The notes: generated by a model from the sequence alone, not told the origin. A stretch of 25,974 nt of DNA from JAGORM01 sp050255815 (GCA_050255815.1 JBLMVJ010000034.1:1-25974); one strand, 5' to 3'; numbered from the stretch's first letter, positions 16,501 through 23,387 are shown. Made by a program: numbers and translations.

Positions 16501-16754
16501 ATCTTGGTATGGAACTATCCGTCTTTGATAAAAATAACGGCTATTTGGGCAAAATAGACCCCATGTTTTTCCTGGGAGGAAATAAAGCTTTTGCAAACGC
16601 AGCATCAGGGAACACCAGCTTAGTTAATCAAGGCATTGCAACACCTTCGGCAACTCTTACGGTAACACCAACTCCTTCTACAGAAAAAACAGGGCAGGAG
16701 AGGCAGGATGTAGCAGGAGCAGCAACCAGCTCAGCGGGATTAAGCTCGCCTTGA
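10563..16754 (+). CDS. Giant secreted fibre protein with lectin-like modules and C-terminal M23 peptidase
   Basis: 2063 residues. In order: signal peptide (1-35, cleavage near SNAA); an N-terminal beta domain (38-146: QGKVVN..DGNYTFVFKIYD..GG..LWGDE) of a type common at the head of tail-like bacterial surface proteins; a long Gly/Thr/Ala-rich stalk with three ~65-residue repeats (about 496, 571 and 698); a GSMYYN...YLRCY..GAWGNC module (about 919-945); a globular beta domain resembling lectin/concanavalin folds (about 1185-1480); a G2-like domain (about 1505-1640; VALSGRVKVRV, GDPITSS); an H-type-lectin-like beta domain (about 1737-1846); and an M23 metallopeptidase (about 1866-2012) with GHDGVD (His1899, Asp1903), YGHL (His1947) and HLH (1978-1980), all zinc and catalytic motifs present. 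A PTPST tail follows. M23 enzymes cut peptidoglycan cross-bridges or stems. It ends 2 bases from the convergent gene. Confidence 0.88.
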   Translation: MQYIFAHPKVRKILLSAVVFSVIFSLLSVASSNAAVGINRTIQFQGKVVNKTDGTNVTDGNYTFVFKIYDQSSGGVKLWGDETQNNVPVTSGIFTVALGSVRTFATDNLDFNQDNLWLDVTFNGENFGSRIRLSAVPYAFMAEKVAGLTVASSKSLTVSNSLTFTGTDGTSFAFPTSGGNVVTEDSTSTLTGKTLTAPKFADLGYLADTSGNALIVLDSNGSAVNQITVANASTGNAATISASGETNVGLTILSKATGALTLDSGTTGDVDLGTGNNAKTINIGTGTGGNHVNIGTSNSAADTIAIGSALDSVSVTSSNWSISSGGALTVTGCSGCAGPSYLAIDSNGLAYPINSTVDFAIGGNSTGSAKFAVLGVNDGTAPTASISATTGGNAGKGVVLHGDGSIQSLLNADLTIGGDSTGNLVFSPLNGTAGNSATFNVTTTTLNGANSILTFAGSGNHDISASVGTLRLGAVTLNGDITGGNHSVTGLSAISAGTNPASAGVVRIPNASYITGRNAANNADVNIVEVDASNNIAFGANLAAFTLGGAVSGNNQSITGLNAISGTSLALGTNPAAAGSLRIPNATYITARNAANNADVNMVQIDASNNIAFGANLAAHTLGGAISGNSQNITALGSLTINGGGSIEAATSGTLTIGNAANTSGLILGKSGATTTFNSTSWTATPTISGLITDTTGIALGTTPAAAGILRIPNATYITARNAANNADINVIEADASGNIAFGANLAAHTLGGAISGNSQNITALAGLTINGGGSIEAATSGTLTIGGAANTTGLALAGNATTVSLGTSNTATTLSIGTGTGANIINIGTGATLTGQTQTIHIGDTAPAGTGKTNITIGNANANAGGLTLNSGTGGISFEVAGTGTTGYIQIGTTTGKATPDLFVVDAGTADPATTTNGSMYYNSSLGYLRCYTAGAWGNCAAAAATTTSLNNVQSASGNNTLVNNTNYSIGWDWSTLTTQTGLTFNSTSTGLTTGGILAIGSATTAYNHGNATETGSALTVTVGDSTSGTSTSTTNGLYINPEINVTGTSGTKNIIAINTGAPALTACGAGATCNYAGAQINLSANSNAGINQIGLEINSAGASSAGTVLGIDIGNITAGAATTGAIRIGSGYTSDIEFLDTAAVVKIPDGGSLSFVDAGSGTTIAALKEYFSAANYGTFEANGFINIDGSYYEDNFSTQQVNVNSNATGAILPTSRFGDNYRWVALNAGTGPTSATHTVAGGCAITQNNATLVGNNGSAMGMLQLTPETYTETNTGNQAGCRMLWGATGSGTSTAYNLIASKRYVQYFKVRPSANFTNGGAAGQTSRYMFWGANNLTSQPLNNTTWAATLGGIWMGNLRSTATNLVGGTVWSGFVRKGTGITTIDCGQNINTGTAQFALLRIEARDTNDVHFFVDNDVSNGISPTECGAGISSTYIPTFAMGVNMMILHATNAVNGATNQVTYFVDLYAHVQDDRRNTSVAGPAVAGASTDAVTSEPAPPVYDPILGADMAEQYVFKDGVNPGDIVSLGENPGEAVPASMPNDRKLLGVVSESPGLILGQADSGSQPVALSGRVKVRVNDSGGPIKIGDPITSSDIPGVGMRAASPGKIIGTAMENYSGSGEAKIMVNVNIGYYLGDEGDTALIEQNPQVQLGPSVLSSATDSAGLGSATDSATMKQSRLAYSLKNISESAINSLTVAGDFIMQGSSQFLGAVKFNALVEFFDTVVFHGNISIAGHITVDKDSAGYAMVKKGQRFVDITFDKEYENDPVVNASITIPRVDEVSFRDYIADGLCAEADGPDICQDKLANVLLGNNLGFAIQGKNAQGFMIILNRPAPVDITFSWQALAVKSVKTVKSDVPSDLHMPFDSPPKITTKFGERSSDGGISHANDVLGMKGHDGVDFALPEGTPIFAADDGIVEDIPPGVESYGTTIVIKHSWGKTYYGHLSEKNVTVGQAVKKGDKIGLSGSSGISTGPHLHLGMELSVFDKNNGYLGKIDPMFFLGGNKAFANAASGNTSLVNQGIATPSATLTVTPTPSTEKTGQERQDVAGAATSSAGLSSP
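12049..12945 (+). repeat. Three intragenic repeat modules in the fibre stalk
   Basis: Copies begin near 12049, 12277 and 12658 and encode RIPNA.YIT.RNAANNAD.N followed by NIAFGANLAA.TLGGA.SGN.Q. Copies 2 and 3 extend further through TINGGGSIEAATSGTLTIG. Most differences between copies 2 and 3 are at synonymous positions, but two patches of exactly 26 bases are identical (12438-12463 with 12825-12850; 12498-12523 with 12885-12910). Confidence 0.85.
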
Positions 16755-16756
16755 CA

Positions 16757-18415
16757 TTAAGGGTTTAACTCTCTGGCAGATTCAGAGGCGGACTTTAATT
16801 CTAATTTTGCAATTACAAAGCGACCAGCGTTATGGGAAGTCGGCATTTCTACATTAATAATTTTGAAATATGGGTTAATTAAAGAACATTTATCAGGCGT
16901 TGTATCACAAGTAAAGCTCTGGAGCATGTAAACGGGTGTTCCTTTTTTCAGCTCACTTCTCAGAAATGAGATATCCCTTTTGTCATATAAAAAAGATCCA
17001 TAGTAAATAGTGGGATGGTTATTCATGAGAGCCAGTCCGGTCAGGGAATGGATAATGAGTGCATTTTTTGGGACTGAAGGAAAGAATGCAAACTCGGTAA
17101 ATTCGTGGATTAACCGGGGTGCCTGGTCTACAACCGCATCATAAGGTGACAAGTAAACAAGTTTTCGGTAGTTTAACGCGGTTGGTATTAAAGTTAATAG
17201 GAGAAAAACTCCCAGTACTACATATATCAGTTTTCTCTTTATCTTTTCTTCCCGTATTTTTTTTATCCCGTTATCTAACGCTATAGCGGCAAGCATTACC
17301 ATAGGTGGAATAACCATTAAGAAATACCTCCCGTTTGATCCGGAAAATTCAAATGTAAAAAATTTGCCTGCAAAATAAAAAGAATAAATGAAAAAATAAA
17401 AAAGAATCCACAATATTAAAGGTACAATCTTTTTACTCTTATATGAAAAAACTGTATATAAACTTAGGACAGTTATCATGAATGGAAATTCCAATTTACC
17501 AAAAAGGTCTACTACATTTGGTAATGTGTTCTTAAAAATATTCCCTACCTCAAACGCTTCCAGAGGCGTTGCTTCACCGCAGCACCAGGTCTGGCCAAAA
17601 ACGGAAACTGATATAAGGATCCTAAAAATAATTAATAAGGTAAATAAGAATACTACGGCTAAGTCTTTTTTTGAGAATAGTTTCTCCCCGTCTGATTGCC
17701 GTATTGCCCAAATAGTACTCATCTGCACTAATAAGAATAAAAACGCTTCAAACCTGACAAAAAGCAGTAATAGGGTGGCTAAAACAAGAAAAAGGGCCGT
17801 TATAAATTTAGGGGATTTTGCATACCAAATTGTTGCGCAAAATGCCAATAGCCCAAAAAAAACAAAATAAGAATCCAGTGCTATAGAGGGAGCCCAGAAA
17901 ACAGGGACTGGCAGCAGGGAAAAAATGCTGCTTGCTATGACTGCAGTCCTGATGTTTTTAAATAAGAGGTAGGTAGCAGCAAATAACAAAAGTATTTGAA
18001 AAGTTGCAAAAATCTTTGCCCCTAATATTAAATATAATTCATTATAACCGAACAACTTTAGTATCCATGCGTTTACTGTTGGTACCGTGACTCTGGCTAC
18101 GGTATCTGGGGGACCGTCTATCACTTTCTGCAGGCTTGCCGCATTAATATTAAGTTCTTGTCCAAACCGGGCAAAAGTCACGGCATATGCCAGGTACCGG
18201 TCCTCATCAAAATATATCCGGTGCTGGTTAGGAGTCCATTGGAATCTGATATACCCCCCAATAAAAGTTATTGCCAGCAGGAGGAGGATAAGCAGAAGGT
18301 TTTTTTTAATGAATCTAAAAAGAACAGGGGTTTGGAACAGGATAATTCCTACACTTATAAGGAAAGCTGCCGTAACTGCCCATGGAGAAATTATGCCTAT
18401 TAAGATGGTATTCAT
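16757..18415 (-). CDS. GT-C (PMT/ArnT-like) membrane glycosyltransferase
   Basis: 552 residues with about a dozen hydrophobic segments. The first outer loop contains YFDEDRYLAYA (Asp70-Glu71-Asp72), the acidic motif that defines GT-C/GT39-like enzymes that use polyprenyl-phosphate sugars. An outward loop has WCCGEATPLEAF, and SGSNGRYFLMVIPPMVML is a common late motif in this superfamily. The last ~110 residues form a soluble extracytoplasmic domain with two cysteines (CDTTPDKC). It is the last gene of the four-gene minus-strand operon and overlaps its upstream neighbour by the 4 bases ATGA. The stop lies only 2 bases from the convergent fibre gene's stop, so there is no room for a terminator between them. 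Sugar and acceptor are unknown; glycosylation of envelope polymers or surface proteins is inferred. Confidence 0.78.
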   Translation of the reverse strand: MNTILIGIISPWAVTAAFLISVGIILFQTPVLFRFIKKNLLLILLLLAITFIGGYIRFQWTPNQHRIYFDEDRYLAYAVTFARFGQELNINAASLQKVIDGPPDTVARVTVPTVNAWILKLFGYNELYLILGAKIFATFQILLLFAATYLLFKNIRTAVIASSIFSLLPVPVFWAPSIALDSYFVFFGLLAFCATIWYAKSPKFITALFLVLATLLLLFVRFEAFLFLLVQMSTIWAIRQSDGEKLFSKKDLAVVFLFTLLIIFRILISVSVFGQTWCCGEATPLEAFEVGNIFKNTLPNVVDLFGKLEFPFMITVLSLYTVFSYKSKKIVPLILWILFYFFIYSFYFAGKFFTFEFSGSNGRYFLMVIPPMVMLAAIALDNGIKKIREEKIKRKLIYVVLGVFLLLTLIPTALNYRKLVYLSPYDAVVDQAPRLIHEFTEFAFFPSVPKNALIIHSLTGLALMNNHPTIYYGSFLYDKRDISFLRSELKKGTPVYMLQSFTCDTTPDKCSLINPYFKIINVEMPTSHNAGRFVIAKLELKSASESARELNP

Positions 18416-20430
18416 TTTTGTGTATTCTCTGTATTGGTATCTATATCATCTAATGGAATTCCAAATTGTTTTGCAAGTTGCCGTGCTTTCTCCCGTTCCC
18501 CCACAGGCAGCCTAAATGAGTTGTACCGCTTAAAATAATGGGTGGCGGTAGCCGTATCATTAAAGCAAGTTGCATATAAAACAGCCAAGTCCAGGATAGT
18601 CCTGGATAAAAGGCGTTCACTTCTTTTTTGCAAAGCTGCCTGAAAATTCATTTCAGCCTCAGAACAGTTACCTTCTGCTGCATTGATCCGTCCCATTTCA
18701 GTCAACACAATATAATTCCATTGGTCTTTTGGAATGCGGTCCAGTGTTTTTTCCGCCTTTGTAAAATCCTGCTTAATCCGGTACATGGAAGCAAGCTCCC
18801 CTAAAGCCAATTGCGCATTAGGATATTTTGCAGTAAACCGTTCCAGTTCAGCTATTGCGGAGTCTATATGACCGGGATCAAAACCTAAGTTTCTGGAAAA
18901 GTCAATGTAGCTAAGGTCATGTTGGGTTACGTAATCATCTGAAAGGAGTGATGTTTTAAGAAATACTATGCCATCCGTATCTAAGTAGGATAGAATCCAA
19001 TCAGGATTCTTTTGGAGAGCAACATTCAGGAAGTCTGTGTTCTGAGTTGAAATCACCATAGAGATATTGTATGTATCCGCAATATGTTCAAATGAATATG
19101 CAGGGAGGGATTGGATAGTACTATAGACATTAAGCACCTCATTTTCATCAAAAAGATCATCCTGTGCATCTAAAAAACCTCTCATAGGGTAAAAGTTGTA
19201 ATAGGTGAACCCTGCTAACTCAACTACCGGGAAGACATTTCCATCTAAATTCACGTCCTTTATAACCTTGATTTGGGCAAAAGGTGTTTTGATTGACGGC
19301 GTATAAGGCGGATGGAGCAAAAGATATAGGGAGCCTAAGCCAAGAAAAATAAGAACAATAAAAGAGGAAGAATTATACATAATCCTGCTTTTTTTTAACA
19401 GATGAAGGCTTTCCTCTATGCAAATGGCAAAAAGAGGAGCGGTCAGAAATACGGAAAGCGGGATGAATTTAATCCAGAGATACCCTAATGAAAAAAAGAT
19501 AAGCAATGGGAATGTTTTTGCAAATCTGGCAAGAAATTCCCCGCGGATGCGTATCAGCAAAAACATGCAAAGCAAGCCTGAAAACAAAATGTATCCCAAA
19601 TACATGGAATAAAACGTGCTGTCCGGCACATCCTTAGCATAGTTAGTATTGCTTATTAATAGTGCTCCAACTAAACTGCTCATATATTTACTGTTCAGCA
19701 ATACGTCAAAGACTGTTTTTGCATATGTGTAGATAGAAACTCCCCAGGGATTTAATAATGACATGGTTAATGAAGCTACACATGATATAAGAAATTGCAG
19801 AAAAGCACCCCGTTTCGTTTTCTTGAAAATGAGGAAAATAATTTCCGCGCCCAAAAGTATAAGTAGAAGGACTGCGGGTATAAAAATATAGCCTCCTGCA
19901 AGGTTTGCAAAAGCCATCATCAGGAGGGGTAACCAGAAAAGGATTCTCCTATTGCCCTCTTTGTAACCCAAATATACTAAATACATTATTAATAAAAGTG
20001 GAACCGCGTTTAAAAAAGGGTGCAATCTCCAATAAACAGGGGCTATGAGGACTGCTATGGTAAGGACAATAGATTGGACAACTGCTGAAATTTTAAGCTT
20101 CTTAAGAAGAAGATGTAAAAGAAATAGGGAGAGAATGAGTGACGGTAGCGTAAATATAAAAATATGCCATCCGGGTTTGCCAAAGGACAAATAGAATAAC
20201 ACGTCTGACAACCAGCTGTGGGCTAAAAACTTATAGCCATTATCCACATCTTTAAATGAAACGTTAGAGTGGGTTGGAATGTGTTTTTGCTCTAAAATAT
20301 AGCGCCCAACCCCTAAATGGATCCAGGAGTCAGAAGAAAGGGGGTTGGCTATAATAAAGCGCGATGCAAAAAGAACCCCCAGGAAAAGGGGCAGGAATAG
20401 AAGAAGCGTATGGTCTTTAGTTTTGGGCAT
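18412..20430 (-). CDS. Large membrane protein of GT-C type with TPR-like C-terminus
   Basis: 672 residues. Residues 1 to about 375 are multi-spanning. The first outer loop has SSDSWIHLGVGRYILEQKHIPTHSNVSF (Asp34, Trp36, His38) and then HSWLSDVLFY, the signature of a widespread group of bacterial GT-C-like membrane proteins. Residues about 390-520 form an outside domain (PVVELAGFTYYNFYP...), and the last 130 residues are TPR-like helices (AIAELERFTAKYP, ALGELASMYRIKQDF, GRINAAEGNCSEAEMNFQAAL, LDLAVLYATCFND). The TPR tail recalls the TMTC-like protein at 2121-3875, but the membrane parts are different. It overlaps the serine hydrolase gene by 14 bases upstream and the next GT-C gene by 4 bases downstream, so it is firmly in the operon. 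A glycosyltransferase role is likely but not proven by motifs. Confidence 0.7.
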   Translation of the reverse strand: MPKTKDHTLLLFLPLFLGVLFASRFIIANPLSSDSWIHLGVGRYILEQKHIPTHSNVSFKDVDNGYKFLAHSWLSDVLFYLSFGKPGWHIFIFTLPSLILSLFLLHLLLKKLKISAVVQSIVLTIAVLIAPVYWRLHPFLNAVPLLLIMYLVYLGYKEGNRRILFWLPLLMMAFANLAGGYIFIPAVLLLILLGAEIIFLIFKKTKRGAFLQFLISCVASLTMSLLNPWGVSIYTYAKTVFDVLLNSKYMSSLVGALLISNTNYAKDVPDSTFYSMYLGYILFSGLLCMFLLIRIRGEFLARFAKTFPLLIFFSLGYLWIKFIPLSVFLTAPLFAICIEESLHLLKKSRIMYNSSSFIVLIFLGLGSLYLLLHPPYTPSIKTPFAQIKVIKDVNLDGNVFPVVELAGFTYYNFYPMRGFLDAQDDLFDENEVLNVYSTIQSLPAYSFEHIADTYNISMVISTQNTDFLNVALQKNPDWILSYLDTDGIVFLKTSLLSDDYVTQHDLSYIDFSRNLGFDPGHIDSAIAELERFTAKYPNAQLALGELASMYRIKQDFTKAEKTLDRIPKDQWNYIVLTEMGRINAAEGNCSEAEMNFQAALQKRSERLLSRTILDLAVLYATCFNDTATATHYFKRYNSFRLPVGEREKARQLAKQFGIPLDDIDTNTENTQK

Positions 20431-21361
20431 TTTTTACGTAGGCATAGACCATTTTTGAGACTGCAGCCATATCTATTCTGGCTTCTTGTTCATCCATTTT
20501 GCCCATAAGGCATAAAATATAGGGCCGTTTAGGAATATAAACAATACCGCAATCCGTATAAACAGAAGCAGTATCCCCGGGTACCTGGTGTACCCCTATT
20601 TTATGTGCTACTTTTACACCCGGTGGTATTCCTGCCACCAATTTATCATTAAACGGGCTGGTTGTTAGGATCCGTAAAATCTCATTTGAGTCTTGAATAT
20701 TAAGATAAGAGGCCAAGTATAAGCTTCTTAAGATTGAGGAGTAATTTTTAGGGCTAACAACCGGCTGGTTTGCGTCTATGGTGAGCGGAATGTCCAGGCT
20801 GCTGAAAACATCTTCCAATCCTCCTGCATCTATGGAATTAAATAAAACGTTTTTTGCCGTATTGTCTGATTGTGAAAGCGCCCAGTTCATTGCATCTTCT
20901 ATGGAAATTTCTGTCCCTGCCCCTTTTTTCCAAAGGTCGCCAAAATAAGGGTCTAACCACTCCTTTTTTATGCTAACCGTATCTGAAAGATGGAGCTTTC
21001 CGGATTCAATTTCATTATATACAGCCATAGAAAGAGGGACTTTTAAGAGGCTTGCAAGGACATAACTGGTTTTTTCATTAATACCTATAGAGACTCCTGA
21101 AGGGAGGTATTCAAAATACATGCCAAAGGGGTTTTGAATAGTATCTGTATATTTTTTCAATTGGTTGCGTAAATCAACAAAGTTAATGAGGATATCATTT
21201 TGGTTTTCTATAAAGACACGGGGTGAAAGGTAGGTGTATTTGGAGTTAATAGTTTGCGGGGGAAGTCTTTGTGGTGCATTTGTGTTAGCTAACACAAAAG
21301 AGGTTAAAAGAATATTTAGAAATATGCTGATGCCCAGGATGGATATGAGTGTCTTTCTCAT
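20417..21361 (-). CDS. Secreted serine hydrolase of the class A beta-lactamase/DD-peptidase fold
   Basis: 314 residues with an N-terminal signal or anchor (residues 4-25). The fold's three motifs are present: Ser104-Leu-Leu-Lys107 (SxxK), Ser165-Asp-Asn167 (SDN) and Lys254-Ile-Gly256 (KTG-like, with Ile for Thr). The Omega-loop Glu that class A beta-lactamases need for deacylation is absent: the matching stretch reads IDANQPVVSPKNYSSIL. The protein is therefore more likely a DD-peptidase-like or transpeptidase-like enzyme, or an esterase, than a resistance enzyme. It shares the 4-base ATGA overlap with the methyltransferase upstream and overlaps the GT-C/TPR gene downstream, placing it in an envelope operon. 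Peptidoglycan is the likely substrate; this is inference. Confidence 0.78.
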   Translation of the reverse strand: MRKTLISILGISIFLNILLTSFVLANTNAPQRLPPQTINSKYTYLSPRVFIENQNDILINFVDLRNQLKKYTDTIQNPFGMYFEYLPSGVSIGINEKTSYVLASLLKVPLSMAVYNEIESGKLHLSDTVSIKKEWLDPYFGDLWKKGAGTEISIEDAMNWALSQSDNTAKNVLFNSIDAGGLEDVFSSLDIPLTIDANQPVVSPKNYSSILRSLYLASYLNIQDSNEILRILTTSPFNDKLVAGIPPGVKVAHKIGVHQVPGDTASVYTDCGIVYIPKRPYILCLMGKMDEQEARIDMAAVSKMVYAYVKNAQN

Positions 21362-22101
21362 ACAGCTTTTATAATCTCAATTGTACTATACAGTGCAAAG
21401 AATTTGTTAAAGGGAGATATGGCTTTTTCAAGCGCAGCAAAAAAAGGGATAGAGAAATTTGGTATAAACTGTGGGTGGGACAGACCTCCGGAAAGTAAAA
21501 ATTGGACAGGTGTATGCAGACGGATTGAATGAATTTTGAGGGAAGGAAATTTTTCCCGGAACAAGGCACGGTCCCTTGTAAAGATAATCCATGGCAAGGC
21601 ATTATTTGATTCCATTCTGTTTTTACCCTGGACCTGCCAGGTTGCTTTTTTATCAAATCCTTCATAATGGAAATGTCTATAAATAATGCCTGAGAACCAC
21701 GTGGCATAAGGTTCTACCATAATAATCTTTCCCTTCCTCCTTAAACATCTGTTCATCTCTGCTAAGGCTTTTCCAGGGTCTTTGATGTGATGGAACGTAT
21801 TCAGCATCAGAAAAGCATCAATAGAATTGTCTTTAAACGGCATTTTTTCTGCTGAAAATACATGGTCTACATACGGTCCGGAAATGACATCTGAGGTGGT
21901 AACTCCGGGGATAATTTCTTTCAAAAAGCCTCCACCTGACCCCAGCTCTACTATCCTTTTTTGGCCCATGATGGGTACTTTAAACTCTTCATAGAACCTT
22001 CTGTAAACCAGGTTGAGCAGCTTTTTCCTACGTATTATTTCTCCATGCAGCTCAATTAACTCCGGATCAGAGAGCACTTTTTTCTTTCTTGCAACTTTCA
22101 T
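21358..22101 (-). CDS. Class I SAM-dependent methyltransferase
   Basis: 247 residues. Motif I is RIVELGSGGGFLKEI (about 49-63), followed by TSDVI (post I), AEKMPFKDNSIDAFLMLNTFHHI (motif II region with the HH common in Methyltransf_11 proteins) and LRRKGKIIMVEPYATWFSGIIYRHFHYEGF. The C-terminal ~110 residues are a less conserved extension with hydrophobic stretches (FIPNFSIPFFAALEKAI) that could lie at the membrane. It is the first gene of the minus-strand operon, head to head with the GT2 gene with 26 bases between start codons. The setting suggests methylation of a lipid-linked sugar or envelope lipid; the substrate is not readable from sequence. Confidence 0.85.
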   Translation of the reverse strand: MKVARKKKVLSDPELIELHGEIIRRKKLLNLVYRRFYEEFKVPIMGQKRIVELGSGGGFLKEIIPGVTTSDVISGPYVDHVFSAEKMPFKDNSIDAFLMLNTFHHIKDPGKALAEMNRCLRRKGKIIMVEPYATWFSGIIYRHFHYEGFDKKATWQVQGKNRMESNNALPWIIFTRDRALFREKFPSLKIHSIRLHTPVQFLLSGGLSHPQFIPNFSIPFFAALEKAISPFNKFFALYSTIEIIKAV

Positions 22102-22142
22102 GAATCCGTACCATAATACTCTAAATTATGGGCTACAAACAA
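22089..22142. promoter_or_regulatory. Overlapping divergent promoters with a shared -10 core
   Basis: Plus strand: TTGCAA (22089-22094), 17 bases, CATAAT (22112-22117, 5/6), ATG at 22128. Minus strand: TTGTTT (22142-22137), 18 bases, TATTAT (22118-22113, 5/6), ATG at 22101. The two -10 hexamers lie on the same six to seven base pairs, read from opposite strands. The -35 elements fall inside the coding sequence of the opposite gene. Confidence 0.5.
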
Positions 22143-22871
22143 GGATATTCAGTTTCTATTATAGTTCCTGCCAGGGATGAAGAAGGAACTATAAAATTGT
22201 TGGCAAAGCGGCTTCCGCAATTTGGCTCAAAACAAGAGCTCATTTTTGTAGAAGGCAACTCAAAAGATAACACGTGGCAAGAAATAAAGGAATTGAAGGG
22301 AACTGCAAAAAGAATAATAAAAGCATATAAACAGAAGGGGAAAGGGAAAGCAGATGCTGTACGCTTGGGTTTCAGTAAGGCTACCGGAGACATCCTGGTT
22401 ATTCTGGACAGCGACCTTTCCGTACCGCCTGAAGATTTGCCAAAGTTTTTTAACGTTTTAGCTTCAGGTAAGGCAGGGTTTGTGAATGGTTCCCGCTTTG
22501 TATATCCTAAAGAAAAAGGTGCCATGCGTTTTTTTAACCATTTGGGGAATAAATTTTTTGCATACGTTTTTTCCTTAATTTTAAGGCAAAAAATTACCGA
22601 TACTCTGTGTGGGACAAAGGCTTTGTTTAGGAAAGACTATCTTGAGATAAAAAAGATAACAAAAAATTTTTCTGCCCGGGATCCCTATGGGGATTTTGAA
22701 TTACTGTTGGGTGCGGGTCTTTTGCGGCTTTCAGTCCGGGAAGTTGCTATCAAATACAAAGCCCGTATATATGGGAAAAGTAAAATTTCCCCATTCCTTG
22801 ACGGCATAAAACTTGTGTTACTTCTCTTAAAAGCGTTTTGGGAATACCTCCGTCTTATCTTCTCTAAATAA
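22128..22871 (+). CDS. GT2 family glycosyltransferase (dolichyl/undecaprenyl-phosphate sugar synthase type)
   Basis: 247 residues. GT-A fold signature: VSIIVPARDEEGTIKLLAKRL (8-29), FVEGNSKDNTW, GKGKADAVRLGF, and the metal-binding LDSDLS (Asp94-x-Asp96). Downstream NGSRFVYPKEKGAMRFFNHLGNKFFAYVFSLI, TDTLCGTKALFRKD, DPYGDFELLLGA and YKARIYGKSKI follow the order typical of DPM1/DPG-synthase-like enzymes that move a sugar from a nucleotide to polyprenyl phosphate. It has no clear C-terminal membrane pair, only a hydrophobic amphipathic end. Such a lipid-linked sugar is the donor expected by the GT-C proteins encoded on the other side of the shared promoter. The exact sugar is unknown. Confidence 0.85.
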   Translation: MGYKQGYSVSIIVPARDEEGTIKLLAKRLPQFGSKQELIFVEGNSKDNTWQEIKELKGTAKRIIKAYKQKGKGKADAVRLGFSKATGDILVILDSDLSVPPEDLPKFFNVLASGKAGFVNGSRFVYPKEKGAMRFFNHLGNKFFAYVFSLILRQKITDTLCGTKALFRKDYLEIKKITKNFSARDPYGDFELLLGAGLLRLSVREVAIKYKARIYGKSKISPFLDGIKLVLLLLKAFWEYLRLIFSK

Positions 22872-22923
22872 ATGAGAGTTTAATTCTTACAAAATCCTTA
22901 CATTCTAAAGCCGCAAAACCCTC

Positions 22924-22952
22924 TTGTGTACACCTAAAAAATACTTTAAACT
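22924..22952 (+). promoter_or_regulatory. Weak candidate promoter of the receiver gene
   Basis: TTGTGT (22924-22929), 17 bases, TAAACT (22947-22952), then 7 bases to the GTG at 22960. Hexamer matches are only 3/6 and 4/6; it is listed because its spacing to the start codon matches the better promoters in the window. Confidence 0.25.
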
Positions 22953-22959
22953 GGTTCCT

Positions 22960-23361
22960 GTGCCAAAAATATTAATTGTAGAGGATGATCCCTCAATAAA
23001 CAAAATGTATGAAGACGTCTTTAAGCTGGAAAAGTATGATGTAGCTATTGCAATGGATGGGCAGGAGGGTTTGGAAAAGGCTGCAAGTGAATTACCTGAC
23101 GCCATTCTTTTAGATATTATGATGCCAAAAGTTGACGGTCTCTTGGTTCTTGAAAGGCTCAAGAAAAATGAAAAGACAAAACATATCCCCGTTATTATCC
23201 TTTCTAATTTAGTAGGCGGGACGGATGTGCAACATGCTAAATATTTCGGGGCGGTTAAATATGTGGTAAAGAGCCAATTTTTGCCAAATGAAATAGTACA
23301 AATTACCCGCAAAGTTCTCTCCGGGGATGACGGAAATTTCTTAGAGAATAAACCTATTTAA
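22960..23361 (+). CDS. Stand-alone response-regulator receiver protein
   Basis: 133 residues from GTG at 22960, where the receiver fold begins (MPKILIVEDDPS). An upstream in-frame TTG at 22924 would add 12 residues with no receiver homology. All receiver residues are present: acidic pair Asp9-Asp10, phosphoacceptor Asp52 in LLDIMMP, Ser82 in IILSN, and Lys104 in VVKSQF. There is no output domain, so it acts by protein contact, in the manner of CheY/Spo0F or PilG/PilH-like proteins. No histidine kinase is encoded in the window. It stands alone between the GT2 gene and the convergent fucose-type gene. Confidence 0.88.
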   Translation: MPKILIVEDDPSINKMYEDVFKLEKYDVAIAMDGQEGLEKAASELPDAILLDIMMPKVDGLLVLERLKKNEKTKHIPVIILSNLVGGTDVQHAKYFGAVKYVVKSQFLPNEIVQITRKVLSGDDGNFLENKPI

Positions 23362-23369
23362 TTATTTGA

Positions 23370-23387
23370 CCCGTACTCCGGAACGGG
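23370..23387. terminator. Short hairpin between convergent genes
   Basis: CCCGT (23370-23374) and ACGGG (23383-23387) pair around an 8-base loop that contains the palindrome TCCGGA. It lies 9 bases after the receiver gene's stop, in the 59-base gap to the convergent gene. There is no U tract on either strand, so terminator function is doubtful. Confidence 0.3.

Noticed and set aside
17478..18515. Plus-strand open frames opposite the GT-C genes
   Set aside because: They have no recognisable domains, overlap each other in different frames and oppose well-supported membrane protein genes.
20417..21361. A beta-lactamase resistance gene
   Set aside because: The Omega-loop Glu needed for deacylation is not found, and the gene sits in an envelope operon.
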